Assembly: GCA_035547915.1 (NCBI GenBank)
Contig: DASZTS010000039.1
Coordinates: 66,666 to 130,665, forward strand
Source: DASSFG01 sp035547915
Lineage (GTDB): Bacteria > Planctomycetota > Planctomycetia > Pirellulales > JAICIG01
DNA: 64,000 bases
Direction: 5' to 3'
Each line of letters starts with the position of its first letter. Position 1 is the stretch's first letter. Shown one piece after another: positions 25,932 through 32,594 of this stretch. The translations under genes were made by a program, and so were the position numbers. The notes beneath the pieces were generated by a model that made no database searches, was not told where the DNA came from, and saw nothing but the letters and a program-made list of their open reading frames with translations.

Positions 25932-26504
25932 ATGCAACAGCAGCAGACAAAAGATGGGTTCGGAGTTCGCAACTCGGTCAATCTGGCCTATGCGGGCCTG
26001 GTCGCGCTCACGCGCTGCGTTACTCCGTTTCTGCGCGACAAGATAGGTGCCGAGGCCAACGGGCTGCCAGGGCTGCTGGCGCTGGTCGGCTTGCTCATTT
26101 ACATCGCCCATATGCACGACGATCGGATGGTGACCTATCTCGTCGCCTGGTTCATTGGCCTGGCGGTGCAACGTATCGACTCGCTGGTGGCACGCGCCCG
26201 CGGCATGCTGATTCACAGCCATTATGCGGGCCGGCCGCGGCTCGCGATGCTTGTCGCACCCTTCGTCAAGAACGAAGGCACGGCGAAGCTCATCGTCGAG
26301 CCGCTCATTTGCCTGTTCGCGGCGTGGCTGCTTGCCGATTGGTCCGTGGCGGCAGCCAAGCTCGTTACCTGGGCGGCCGCGGCTATCGTCATCGTCGAGG
26401 TCATCGACCGGCTGATACATCAGCGGCGGGAACAGGCGGCCATCGATGCCCGCCTCGAAATGGACACCTTGGCAAATGGGGTACGTGAACGACTTGGTTA
26501 CTAG
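25932..26504 (+). CDS. Membrane protein of the transfer module
   Basis: The start at 25932 is fixed by aggagggg 4-5 bases upstream, just after the stop of the ATPase gene. The 190-residue protein has hydrophobic segments at ~46-60 (LPGLLALVGLLIYIA), ~68-80 (VTYLVAWFIGLAV), ~119-133 (LIVEPLICLFAAWLL) and ~139-158 (AAKLVTWAAAAIVIVEVI), and a charged C-terminal helix. No family is recognised. Tight coupling to the VirD4-like ATPase suggests a membrane partner of it. Confidence 0.65.
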   Translation: MQQQQTKDGFGVRNSVNLAYAGLVALTRCVTPFLRDKIGAEANGLPGLLALVGLLIYIAHMHDDRMVTYLVAWFIGLAVQRIDSLVARARGMLIHSHYAGRPRLAMLVAPFVKNEGTAKLIVEPLICLFAAWLLADWSVAAAKLVTWAAAAIVIVEVIDRLIHQRREQAAIDARLEMDTLANGVRERLGY

Positions 26505-26515
26505 GAGAAAACGAC

Positions 26516-26791
26516 ATGTCTGAAAACGAACGACCGTCAACCTCCAGCGTGTTATGGGCAGAATGGCGCCGAGGGCTAAAGGATTTGCAAAATGCGGTCC
26601 TCAACCCGTGGGCGGGGCACGCGGCTACGCACGAGGAACCTGGCACGATCGGTAACCCAACGCAGGCTATGGTGACGCAGGACATAGGTACGGTGCATGG
26701 GTTTAGGGATCACGACGCCGTGCTGGACGAAGCGGCAGCCCAGGGCATGCAGCACGAACCGCCGCAACGCGAGATCGAGATCGGCGACTGA
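26516..26791 (+). CDS. Hypothetical hydrophilic protein, 91 residues
   Basis: The ATG is preceded by taggag at 9 bases and lies 11 bases after the membrane protein. The sequence (MSENERPSTSSVLWAEWRRGLKDLQNAVLNPW...) is polar, with His and acidic residues near the end and no hydrophobic segment. No family is recognised. Position in the run supports it as a real gene. Confidence 0.55.
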   Translation: MSENERPSTSSVLWAEWRRGLKDLQNAVLNPWAGHAATHEEPGTIGNPTQAMVTQDIGTVHGFRDHDAVLDEAAAQGMQHEPPQREIEIGD

Positions 26792-26854
26792 CGGAACGTG
26801 ATGGGCGGGGCGAAAGCTCGGACTTTTATCCACTCTTACAAGGACTGGTGTGTG

Positions 26855-27319
26855 ATGGGAATCTTCACGAATTCGGTGCGCAGTATTCTGGGCAACGGCA
26901 ATGGCCGTTACGGGCGCATCGATCGGCTGTGTGCCGAGATCGGCTGGTCGATCGATGAGCGCGATGCGAACAAGCTCACGCTTAATTTCCGGGATCCCCT
27001 GGTGATAACGCGTCCGGTGCACATCGCGTCCGGCGACGACGCGATCGTCTTTTTCGGCGCATGCAGCCTTACCCTCGTGCACGTCTCGCAAGTGCCGGCA
27101 GAAGTGTTTGTCTACCTGCTGATGCGCAACAACGAATTGCCGATCGGCAAGTGGCAGTTGGACTTCGATGATGAGCGCAATACTTACTTCAGCGTAGTGT
27201 ATTCGGCACTGGGTGAAGGACTTACCCCCGCCGCCCTCAAACTGATTTGCGAGGGGCTAGTGCGCGAGGCAAGTGAATTTGACGTGAAGATGCACCGAGC
27301 CGGGTTGTTGCGGCTCTAA
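26855..27319 (+). CDS. YbjN / secretion-chaperone-like protein
   Basis: I choose ATG 26855 (MGIFTNSVRSILG), with aagga upstream; an in-frame start at 26798 is possible. The 154-residue protein alternates strands and helices as in the YbjN / type III chaperone-like fold: LCAEIGWSIDERDANKLTLNFRDP, DAIVFFGACSLTLVHVSQVPAEVFVYLLMRNN, GKWQLDFDDERNTYFSVVYSAL, then a C-terminal helix. Such proteins act as small binding or chaperone subunits. It lies between a hypothetical gene and parB and may serve the same module. Confidence 0.5.
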   Translation: MGIFTNSVRSILGNGNGRYGRIDRLCAEIGWSIDERDANKLTLNFRDPLVITRPVHIASGDDAIVFFGACSLTLVHVSQVPAEVFVYLLMRNNELPIGKWQLDFDDERNTYFSVVYSALGEGLTPAALKLICEGLVREASEFDVKMHRAGLLRL

Positions 27320-27350
27320 ACCGCTTTCTGAAATGACGGAGGATGAACCG

Positions 27351-28157
27351 ATGACAGAAACAATTCAGCAGATAGCCCTCGGCCTCATCGACCGCCGGCC
27401 GCAGGTGCGTGAGGAGTTCGACGAACAACTGATTGCCGGCCTCGCCGCCAACATCGAGTCAGCCGGGTTGGAATACCCGGTGATCCTCTATAAAGACGGC
27501 GAGCGCTATGGCATCGAGGATGGGGAACGGCGGTGCCGGGCCTTCGAGCTCCTCGGCCGCAAAGCCATTCCCGCGATCGTTAAGGAGAAGCCCTCTGAGG
27601 CGCAGCTACTGCTTCGCCAGTGTGCCGTCGATTTTCAGCGGGTCGACCTGTCGCCGCTGGAAAAGGCCGCCGGCATCGAGCGGCTGATGCGGGCCGCGGG
27701 ATGGAAGGCCAGCGAGGCGGCCGCCAAGCTCGGCGTCTCAGCCGCGAAGGTTAGCCGGTTGCTCTCTCTGCTTTCATTGCCGCAGCCGATCCGAGAGGCG
27801 GTCAAGGCCGGCCGCATCCCGGCCAGCGCCGGCTACGAGCTGGCAAAGGTTGACGACGCGGCGATGCAGGCCGAGATCGCCGAACGGCTGGCCCAAGGGA
27901 AGCTCTCCCGTGACGCCGTAGCCGGCGAGCGCAAAGCCGCCCGCCGCCGCGGAAACGCTACGGCAAAGGCGGCCAAGCGGCGCACTGCCATGCTGGGCGG
28001 CGGCAGGGCGGTCACCGTCTGCACCACGGGCGGCACGCTCGATGACTTTATCGCCGTGCTCGAAGACGCGCTTTCCAAGGCGCGCAGAGGACGGACGCAG
28101 GGATTCTCGCTTACGACATTTCTGCGACTGTTGCGCGATCAGGCGGAGCCGGCATGA
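27351..28157 (+). CDS. parB: ParB/RepB/Spo0J-family protein
   Basis: The ATG at 27351 has ggagg 8 bases upstream; the ATG at 27333 lies inside this site region and is less likely. The 268-residue protein has the ParB N-terminal nuclease/CTPase-like domain: residues ~1-90 with LIDRRPQVREEFDEQLIAGLAANIESAGLEYPVIL and GIEDGERRCRAFELLGR. A central HTH follows (ASEAAAKLGVSAAKVSRLLSLLSLP), then a basic linker and a short C-terminal region. It should bind specific DNA sites and act in partition, stability or regulation of the element. No ParA gene is seen nearby, so it may work alone as a regulator. It overlaps the next gene by 4 bases. Confidence 0.85.
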   Translation: MTETIQQIALGLIDRRPQVREEFDEQLIAGLAANIESAGLEYPVILYKDGERYGIEDGERRCRAFELLGRKAIPAIVKEKPSEAQLLLRQCAVDFQRVDLSPLEKAAGIERLMRAAGWKASEAAAKLGVSAAKVSRLLSLLSLPQPIREAVKAGRIPASAGYELAKVDDAAMQAEIAERLAQGKLSRDAVAGERKAARRRGNATAKAAKRRTAMLGGGRAVTVCTTGGTLDDFIAVLEDALSKARRGRTQGFSLTTFLRLLRDQAEPA

Positions 28158-28399
28158 GCAAAGCGAAAATAGATAACGCGCATGGTAGGGACAACAGCAG
28201 CGCCGGCGCGGATGTGGGCGATGAATGCCTGCGCGGGCTCGCGCGACGGCTGGCGCGCGCCTGCAGGCGGGTTATCCAGGCATGCTTACGCGAGGAAGAG
28301 TGGCGGGATGCGGACGAGGAATTCTACGACGTGATTCTGGCAGGGCTTCGGGAGCTTGAGGCTCGCAATGAAACCAAAAGAAGAAGTGGCACGCGTTGA
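28154..28399 (+). CDS. Small charged protein coupled to parB
   Basis: The ATG overlaps the parB stop (ATGA), which indicates translational coupling. The 81-residue product is strongly charged and helical (LRGLARRLARACRRVIQACLREEEWRDADEEFYDVILAGLRELEARNE). No motif is recognised. Its end overlaps the start of the pentapeptide-repeat gene. Possible roles include a DNA-binding accessory or a ParB partner. Confidence 0.5.
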   Translation: MSKAKIDNAHGRDNSSAGADVGDECLRGLARRLARACRRVIQACLREEEWRDADEEFYDVILAGLRELEARNETKRRSGTR

Positions 28400-28766
28400 C
28401 TGGCGGGGCGCGGATCTTCGGGGCGTTACCCTCGCAGGAGTGAATCTGGAGGGCGCCGATTTACGCGCGACCGATTTGCGTGGCGTCAATCTGTCGCAAT
28501 GCAATCTTCGCTACGCCGACTTGCGAGGTGCTAACGTGCAGAACGCGAGCTTTCAGCGGGCGAGCTTGTACGGCGCGAAGATGCAGGGCGTCGAGGCCCA
28601 AATGGCCGACTTTCGTGGCGCGGATTTGAGGCAAGCAAACCTCGGCGGCGCGTACTTGGACGGGGCGATGATTCCTGCGGTGACGGCGGACATCGACGCA
28701 CATTTGCCGGCCAGGGATGTCTGTCAGGAGCACACTCGGCAGAAGGAACGGGAGCCGGAACGATGA
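28368..28766 (+). CDS. Pentapeptide-repeat protein
   Basis: The 132-residue protein has about 14-16 consecutive A(D/N)LxX units between residues ~10 and ~105 (WRGADLRGVTLAGVNLEGADLR, NLRYADLRGANVQNASF, ADFRGADLRQANLGG). These build a right-handed square beta-helix. Some pentapeptide-repeat proteins (Qnr, MfpA, AlbG) mimic DNA and bind gyrase; others only mediate binding. The short tail is basic. Here it lies in a translationally coupled run with ParB and an HTH protein, so protection or regulation of DNA transactions of the element is an attractive guess. Confidence 0.8.
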   Translation: MKPKEEVARVDWRGADLRGVTLAGVNLEGADLRATDLRGVNLSQCNLRYADLRGANVQNASFQRASLYGAKMQGVEAQMADFRGADLRQANLGGAYLDGAMIPAVTADIDAHLPARDVCQEHTRQKEREPER

Positions 28767-29050
28767 GCACGGTGGAACAACGTCTGGACCGTATCGAAGG
28801 AGCGCTGGCCACATTCCATGCGATGCTTGCCGCCTTGCTCGAACAGAGGACAGTGCGTGACTGGTACACGACGAAGCAGTTTGCCCGCCGGGTCGGCCTC
28901 GCGGAATTCACCGTCCGTGAGCACTGCCGAAACGGCCGGCTCAACGCCGCGAAGCGGCAATCGGGCCGCGGCGCTTTCTGCACCTGGGCCATCTCGCACG
29001 AAGAATTGCAGCGTTTTCAACGGCATGGCCTGTTGCCGAGGCGCCAATGA
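28763..29050 (+). CDS. Excisionase-like helix-turn-helix protein A
   Basis: The ATG overlaps the stop of the pentapeptide gene. Residues 1-28 form an amphipathic coiled coil (VEQRLDRIEGALATFHAMLAALLEQ). Residues ~35-95 match the MerR/excisionase winged helix used by DNA-binding small proteins of integrative elements: YTTKQFARRVGLAEFTVREHCRNGRLNAAKR, followed by a wing and a helix. It may control excision or promoters in the element. A second protein of this kind precedes the integrase. Confidence 0.65.
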   Translation: MSTVEQRLDRIEGALATFHAMLAALLEQRTVRDWYTTKQFARRVGLAEFTVREHCRNGRLNAAKRQSGRGAFCTWAISHEELQRFQRHGLLPRRQ

Positions 29051-29151
29051 ACGGTAACGCGCGCCACACTGGAACGGTGATTCTGTCGATGGAACGCGAA
29101 CCGCGTGCGGATGCCCCACTCCCTTATTCGACCAATGCAAGGAGACGACCT

Positions 29152-29739
29152 ATGGATATCGAATTTTCCCCTGTGATGCGGCCGCCGCGAACGAGCTGGC
29201 TCGCATTCGCGATCTCTGCCGTTCAGCTTTGGTGCTTTCGCCTCATCAAGTTTCCGATGGGCGTCGGATATGTCGTCGTCATCACCGAAGGGCTGCGCCG
29301 GGTCGTACCGGCCTTGGGAATGAAGCTTTACAACGTGCCTTTCCTCGGCGCGATGAAAGACTTCGAGCTGTGGCACAATCTGGATCTGGCGCCGCTGGCC
29401 GCCATCCTGCTCTATCTGTTTTCTAGCTCCATCTGGTGCTCACTGCTGGAGCTGTGGCTCTACGATGACACCGCCCTCGGGGCGATCGGGCGCCAGGGCG
29501 GCCGCTACCAGCAGTGCATGTTGGTACTGGGCAGCATCATCCTGTTCTCCGACGCCTGCCTGTTTTACCGCGCGATGACGATGACCGGGTGGGGCGGCCG
29601 TGCATTCTCCTTCACGTCGTTGTTCTGCACGCTGACCTATGTCGCAATTCTAGTCAGCGTCTGCCTGGCGTCGGTCAATCTCAAACGTAGGTACCTTTAC
29701 CTCAAACGCGGCCGAGAGCCGCACGGAGTGATGTCATGA
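29152..29739 (+). CDS. Polytopic membrane protein of the transfer module
   Basis: I choose ATG 29152 because aaggaga lies 8 bases upstream; the open frame from 29047 lacks such a site. The 195-residue protein has about four hydrophobic segments: SWLAFAISAVQLWCF (~14-28), LAPLAAILLYLFSSSIWCSLL (~78-98), LVLGSIILFSDACLFY (~125-140) and LTYVAILVSVCLASV (~160-175). Family unknown. The gene overlaps the following lipoprotein gene by 4 bases, so the two are coupled. Confidence 0.65.
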   Translation: MDIEFSPVMRPPRTSWLAFAISAVQLWCFRLIKFPMGVGYVVVITEGLRRVVPALGMKLYNVPFLGAMKDFELWHNLDLAPLAAILLYLFSSSIWCSLLELWLYDDTALGAIGRQGGRYQQCMLVLGSIILFSDACLFYRAMTMTGWGGRAFSFTSLFCTLTYVAILVSVCLASVNLKRRYLYLKRGREPHGVMS

Positions 29740-30425
29740 AATACGGTCTGTTCGTTGGGGTCTGCACCGCGTTGTTGGTCCTCGGCTGCCAGAAACGCCT
29801 CGATCGGCCAGACGGAGTCTTTCGCTCGGACGAAGGAGAATATGTGCTGACGATCGTGCTCGATCTGTCGGGATCGTTCAATGCGTTGATGGCCGAAGAT
29901 GGCAAGGCATGGGCCTTTGTCTGCCAGGTCATCGAGCAGTATTTTCAGGACCGGCTGGGGCATTCCGACAAGCTGATCCTGGCACAGCTCAGCGCGAACG
30001 ACAGAGCGTTATTGTGGCGAGGCACCCCGTTGGAACTGCGCCAGGACTTTTCCTCGGCCTCCGCCTTCCGGGAGTGGCTGATGTCAAAAGCCGACCCGTA
30101 CGGTTCCTTGGTCTACGAAGGGATCGTGAAGGCCACAGAATACACCCTGGCCGACCCCATCTTGGCCGACGGAAAGGGCAAGGCCGCTTTGTTCATCTTG
30201 AGCGACATGTGCGACACGGCAGGCGAAGTCATGCAATCCCGTGACCGGGCGGTTAAAGCCATAGCCGATTTGGTGCGGCACGACGGCGTCGTCGGGATTT
30301 ACTACGTCGACGTGGGCCTGTGTCCGATATGGCAGCAACTGTTACACGACGCCGGAGTTCCCGCGACCCGCTCGCACGTGGAGGCCGAGATCGTGGGCCG
30401 GCCGCTGCTCCCAAGTTTCGAGTGA
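29736..30425 (+). CDS. Lipoprotein with von Willebrand factor A-like domain
   Basis: The 229-residue protein begins with a lipoprotein signal: hydrophobic GLFVGVCTALLVLGC with the lipobox LVLGC (Cys18). Residues ~36-215 look like a vWA fold. The strand YVLTIVLDLSGSF carries the metal-site motif DxSGS, and LFILSDMCDTAG supplies a later metal-site aspartate. Such domains bind proteins through a divalent metal. Likely anchored in a membrane facing the periplasm-like space, perhaps for contact or assembly in transfer. The overlap with the upstream membrane-protein gene supports joint action. Confidence 0.7.
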   Translation: MKYGLFVGVCTALLVLGCQKRLDRPDGVFRSDEGEYVLTIVLDLSGSFNALMAEDGKAWAFVCQVIEQYFQDRLGHSDKLILAQLSANDRALLWRGTPLELRQDFSSASAFREWLMSKADPYGSLVYEGIVKATEYTLADPILADGKGKAALFILSDMCDTAGEVMQSRDRAVKAIADLVRHDGVVGIYYVDVGLCPIWQQLLHDAGVPATRSHVEAEIVGRPLLPSFE

Positions 30426-30562
30426 TGGGCAGTTGGTTCCGAACCAAACCGCCCGACGCAGTTTCGGTGAGGCCATGTGCCGACGTCAGGTTGCGTGGAT
30501 CAAGGTATCACGGGGCAGGGTGGCAAGCGGTGTCTGCATGTGCGAGCGTGAGGCGAGCCATA

Positions 30563-30880
30563 ATGAGTAACATGCTGCGGGCCAGTGAGGTGGCGGTGCG
30601 ACTGAATTGTTCGCTTTCAACCGTCTATCAGCTAATTGAGAGCGGTCGGCTGCCGTCGCACCACGTCGGCATGCGCAAAGGCATCCGGGTGACCGAAGCC
30701 GACCTGCAAGCGTACGTCGACCGATGCCGGAGTGTCAGGCGACAAGCTCCGGCGGCTCCTCAAATGAAGAACGGCTCGCCCTTCAAGCACCTTGACGGGG
30801 AGCGTTTACTCGACGCATGGCATCGGCAAGGTGTTCGCGCTGATCGGCCAAATGCAGGTAGTGCTCCGTCATCCGGGTAG
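30563..30880 (+). CDS. xis: Excisionase-like helix-turn-helix protein B
   Basis: I start at ATG 30563 (MSNMLRASEVAVRLNCSLSTVYQLIESGRLPSHHVG...IRVTEADLQAYVDRC), which gives the typical ~60-residue excisionase/MerR-type DNA-binding domain plus a loose tail. This is the classic position for a recombination directionality factor: just before the integrase. The last 98 bases overlap the 3' end of the integrase gene on the other strand. The name xis is by position and fold, not proven. Confidence 0.6.
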   Translation: MSNMLRASEVAVRLNCSLSTVYQLIESGRLPSHHVGMRKGIRVTEADLQAYVDRCRSVRRQAPAAPQMKNGSPFKHLDGERLLDAWHRQGVRADRPNAGSAPSSG

Positions 30881-31853
30881 TGGTGTGCCCCATCAATTCC
30901 GACAGGGTCTTGATATCGACGCCCACCACGATGGCCCGAGTGCCGAAGGCATGGCGAACGCCATACAGTTTTACATCGGCCGGAACACCCGCCTTATCGC
31001 GTGCCCGGCGAAGGCGATGTCCCAGCGTATGGCGATCCCACGGCGTCTTCCGCCAGGTCAAAAACACATGGTACCCTTCCTCTCGGCCTTGGATTACTCG
31101 GAGCAGCTTTTCGACAACGGGGTGGATGGGAACGATTCGGGGCTTGGGCTCTTTTTGCATGCGCGCCGTCTTATGCTGCTTCAGCACGATGAGCCGGCGG
31201 TCAAAGTCTACGCTCGGCCACGTCAGTTCCCTGGCCTCGCTTGGCCGGCAACCGGTGAACCGCAAGAAGATGAGGAGTTGCCTGAATCGCGCACCAGGGG
31301 ACGGCTTCCGCCGCTTCCAGCCGCAGTTGGTGGAGCGGAGGATCGCCTGGAACTCCGCGTCGGTGACGTTGCGCCGCGGCTCTCCTCCGCGATGCGTCAC
31401 GCCGCGGAAAGGGTTTCGTTCGATCAAGCCTTTGGAGGCCGCCCAATTGAAGCAGGCATGGACGTTGCGGAGGGCCGACGACTTGGTCCAGTCGCTTTTC
31501 CACTGGGGATGGTCAAGCAGCCACTGTTCCATGTGCAGCGGTTTGCAGTCGGAGATTCGCCGCCAGCCGTGGGCCTCAGCGAACAATTGCAGGAACGGCT
31601 CGCGCATCGCCACCGTGGTGGCCGCGAGGCGCTCGCGGGCGAAACCCTGGTAGGTATCGATCACCGACGCTACGGTCTGCGACGGTTCATCGGAGTGCGG
31701 ATTGTGCGACGCCTCGAACCGCAGCCTGTCATAGCGGTCGAGCGCTTCCTTCTTGTTCTTCTTGCCCTCGGCGAGCTTCACGCGTTTGCCGCCGGACCAG
31801 ACCATCCAACAGTTCTTCTGCTTGTTGAACCACGGTTTGGCAGAACGTGCCAT
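30783..31853 (-). CDS. int: Tyrosine recombinase (integrase)
   Basis: The 356-residue protein has an N-terminal arm/core-binding region (to ~155) and a C-terminal catalytic domain. I assign catalytic residues Arg203 (TGCRPSEARELTW), Lys228 (HKTAR), Arg300 in YGVRHAFGTRA, His323 (LMGHTTT) and the nucleophile Tyr332 (MTEHYLHL). Box II has Tyr297 where His is common, a tolerated variant. The gene points away from the tRNA-Val 3' end 200 bases away, so it should insert the island into that tRNA gene. The ribosome-binding site agggaggg lies 7 bases before ATG, inside a hairpin. Confidence 0.93.
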   Translation of the reverse strand: MARSAKPWFNKQKNCWMVWSGGKRVKLAEGKKNKKEALDRYDRLRFEASHNPHSDEPSQTVASVIDTYQGFARERLAATTVAMREPFLQLFAEAHGWRRISDCKPLHMEQWLLDHPQWKSDWTKSSALRNVHACFNWAASKGLIERNPFRGVTHRGGEPRRNVTDAEFQAILRSTNCGWKRRKPSPGARFRQLLIFLRFTGCRPSEARELTWPSVDFDRRLIVLKQHKTARMQKEPKPRIVPIHPVVEKLLRVIQGREEGYHVFLTWRKTPWDRHTLGHRLRRARDKAGVPADVKLYGVRHAFGTRAIVVGVDIKTLSELMGHTTTRMTEHYLHLADQREHLADAMRRVNAPRQGA

Positions 31854-31857
31854 AGTC

Positions 31858-31901
31858 GACCCTCCCTAATGTGAGAACACACGTGGAGACCAGGGAGGGT
31901 C
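31858..31901 (-). promoter_or_regulatory. Inverted repeat covering the integrase ribosome-binding site
   Basis: GACCCTCCCT (31858-31867) and AGGGAGGGTC (31892-31901) are perfect 10-bp complements with a 24-base loop. In the integrase mRNA the copy nearest the start contains the Shine-Dalgarno sequence, so the hairpin could hide it and limit translation. A protein operator is the other option. Confidence 0.6.
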
Positions 31902-31905
31902 TCTG

Positions 31906-31944
31906 GAATCGCCCTGCGGCTTGCACCCGCGGGGCGATTCTTTT
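31906..31944. terminator. Intrinsic-terminator-like hairpin between integrase and tRNA-Val
   Basis: GAATCGCCC...GGGCGATTC with an inner GCGG/CCGC continues the stem (31906-31940); TTTT follows on the plus strand. It would stop transcription coming rightward, or the tRNA-side read-through if weakly bidirectional. The arms share gggcgat with the tRNA acceptor stem, which may be chance or an attachment-site relic. Confidence 0.55.
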
Positions 31945-32059
31945 AAGCCGTCACTCCGCCGCGAATTGTGTCACCCATTCTGTCACCAAGGACATTCTAG
32001 GCGCTTCGCGGTGGAGTCAAGTCTGCTCGCAAGTTCTTTTGCTTAAAGACTTTCGGAAG

Positions 32060-32133
32060 TGGGCGATACAGGGCTCGAACCTGTGACCCCCAGCTTGTCG
32101 AGCTGGTGCTCTAGCCAACTGAGCTAATCGCCC
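32060..32133 (-). tRNA. tRNA-Val (anticodon GAC)
   Basis: The minus strand folds as a complete cloverleaf. The acceptor stem is GGGCGAT/ATCGCCC, the D-arm AGCTCAGTTGGCTAGAGC, the anticodon stem CCAGC/GCTGG around loop TCGACAA (anticodon GAC), and the T-arm CAGGTTCGAGCCCTG. The CCA end is not encoded. Its 3' end faces the integrase, so it is the probable attachment site of the island; the gene remains intact. Confidence 0.95.
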
Positions 32134-32310
32134 GTGGGTCGATAAGGCAACGTGCAAAACGTTGCCTTCTGCCGAATTGACAAATTTGACGCGCTACCGG
32201 TTCGTCGTCAAGGGCCGAAAGGTGTTCACGCTTGCTGCGAGACCACGCCGGATCGATCGATTATAATCGGTTATCGCTTCTTTGCAGCATGAGACAAAGT
32301 AGGTGCCGCC

Positions 32311-32586
32311 ATGACCGATGTGCCAACCGATCACCCCGCGATGGCCGACGATGCCCAGGCGCCTTCGGCCGAGACGCTGAAGGCGGCTTATAAGGCGTTC
32401 AAGCGGCGGCTGAAGTTGACGCAGCTCGACGATGCATCACGCATCGGTCGCGGACCGATGAGCGGGGGCCAGAAATCGTCGATCGCCGGTATCACGCCGC
32501 CCGACCAGTACCCCACCAGCGTCTGGGAAGAACTGGTCAAGCAAGGCAAACTCAAGCGTGCCGGACAGGGGATGTACTCTCTCTAA
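32311..32586 (+). CDS. Conserved hypothetical protein, 91 residues
   Basis: The first chromosomal gene right of the tRNA. The sequence is hydrophilic, with a lysine-rich helix (TLKAAYKAFKRRLKLTQLDDASRIG) and a compact end (YPTSVWEELVKQGKLKRAGQGMYSL) that resembles a small winged-helix tip. I recall no named family with confidence. It converges with the serine hydrolase gene, 8 bases apart. Confidence 0.6.
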   Translation: MTDVPTDHPAMADDAQAPSAETLKAAYKAFKRRLKLTQLDDASRIGRGPMSGGQKSSIAGITPPDQYPTSVWEELVKQGKLKRAGQGMYSL

Positions 32587-32594
32587 CAGGGGAG

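Larger units (their letters stand above)
5519..32060. mobile_element. Integrated genomic island at tRNA-Val (left limit uncertain)
   Basis: The right end is well supported: a tyrosine integrase (30783-31853) lies between the island genes and the 3' end of tRNA-Val, the usual target geometry. Inside are ParB, a VirD4/TraG-type ATPase, excisionase-like HTH proteins, a methylase-helicase fusion and a SIR2 gene, all typical of conjugative or mobilisable elements. Genes to the right of the tRNA and left of ~5.4 kb look chromosomal. I searched by eye for a copy of the tRNA 3' end (gggcgatacagggctcgaac) at the left side and found none, so the start given here is only the first gene that looks foreign. 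Confidence 0.55.
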
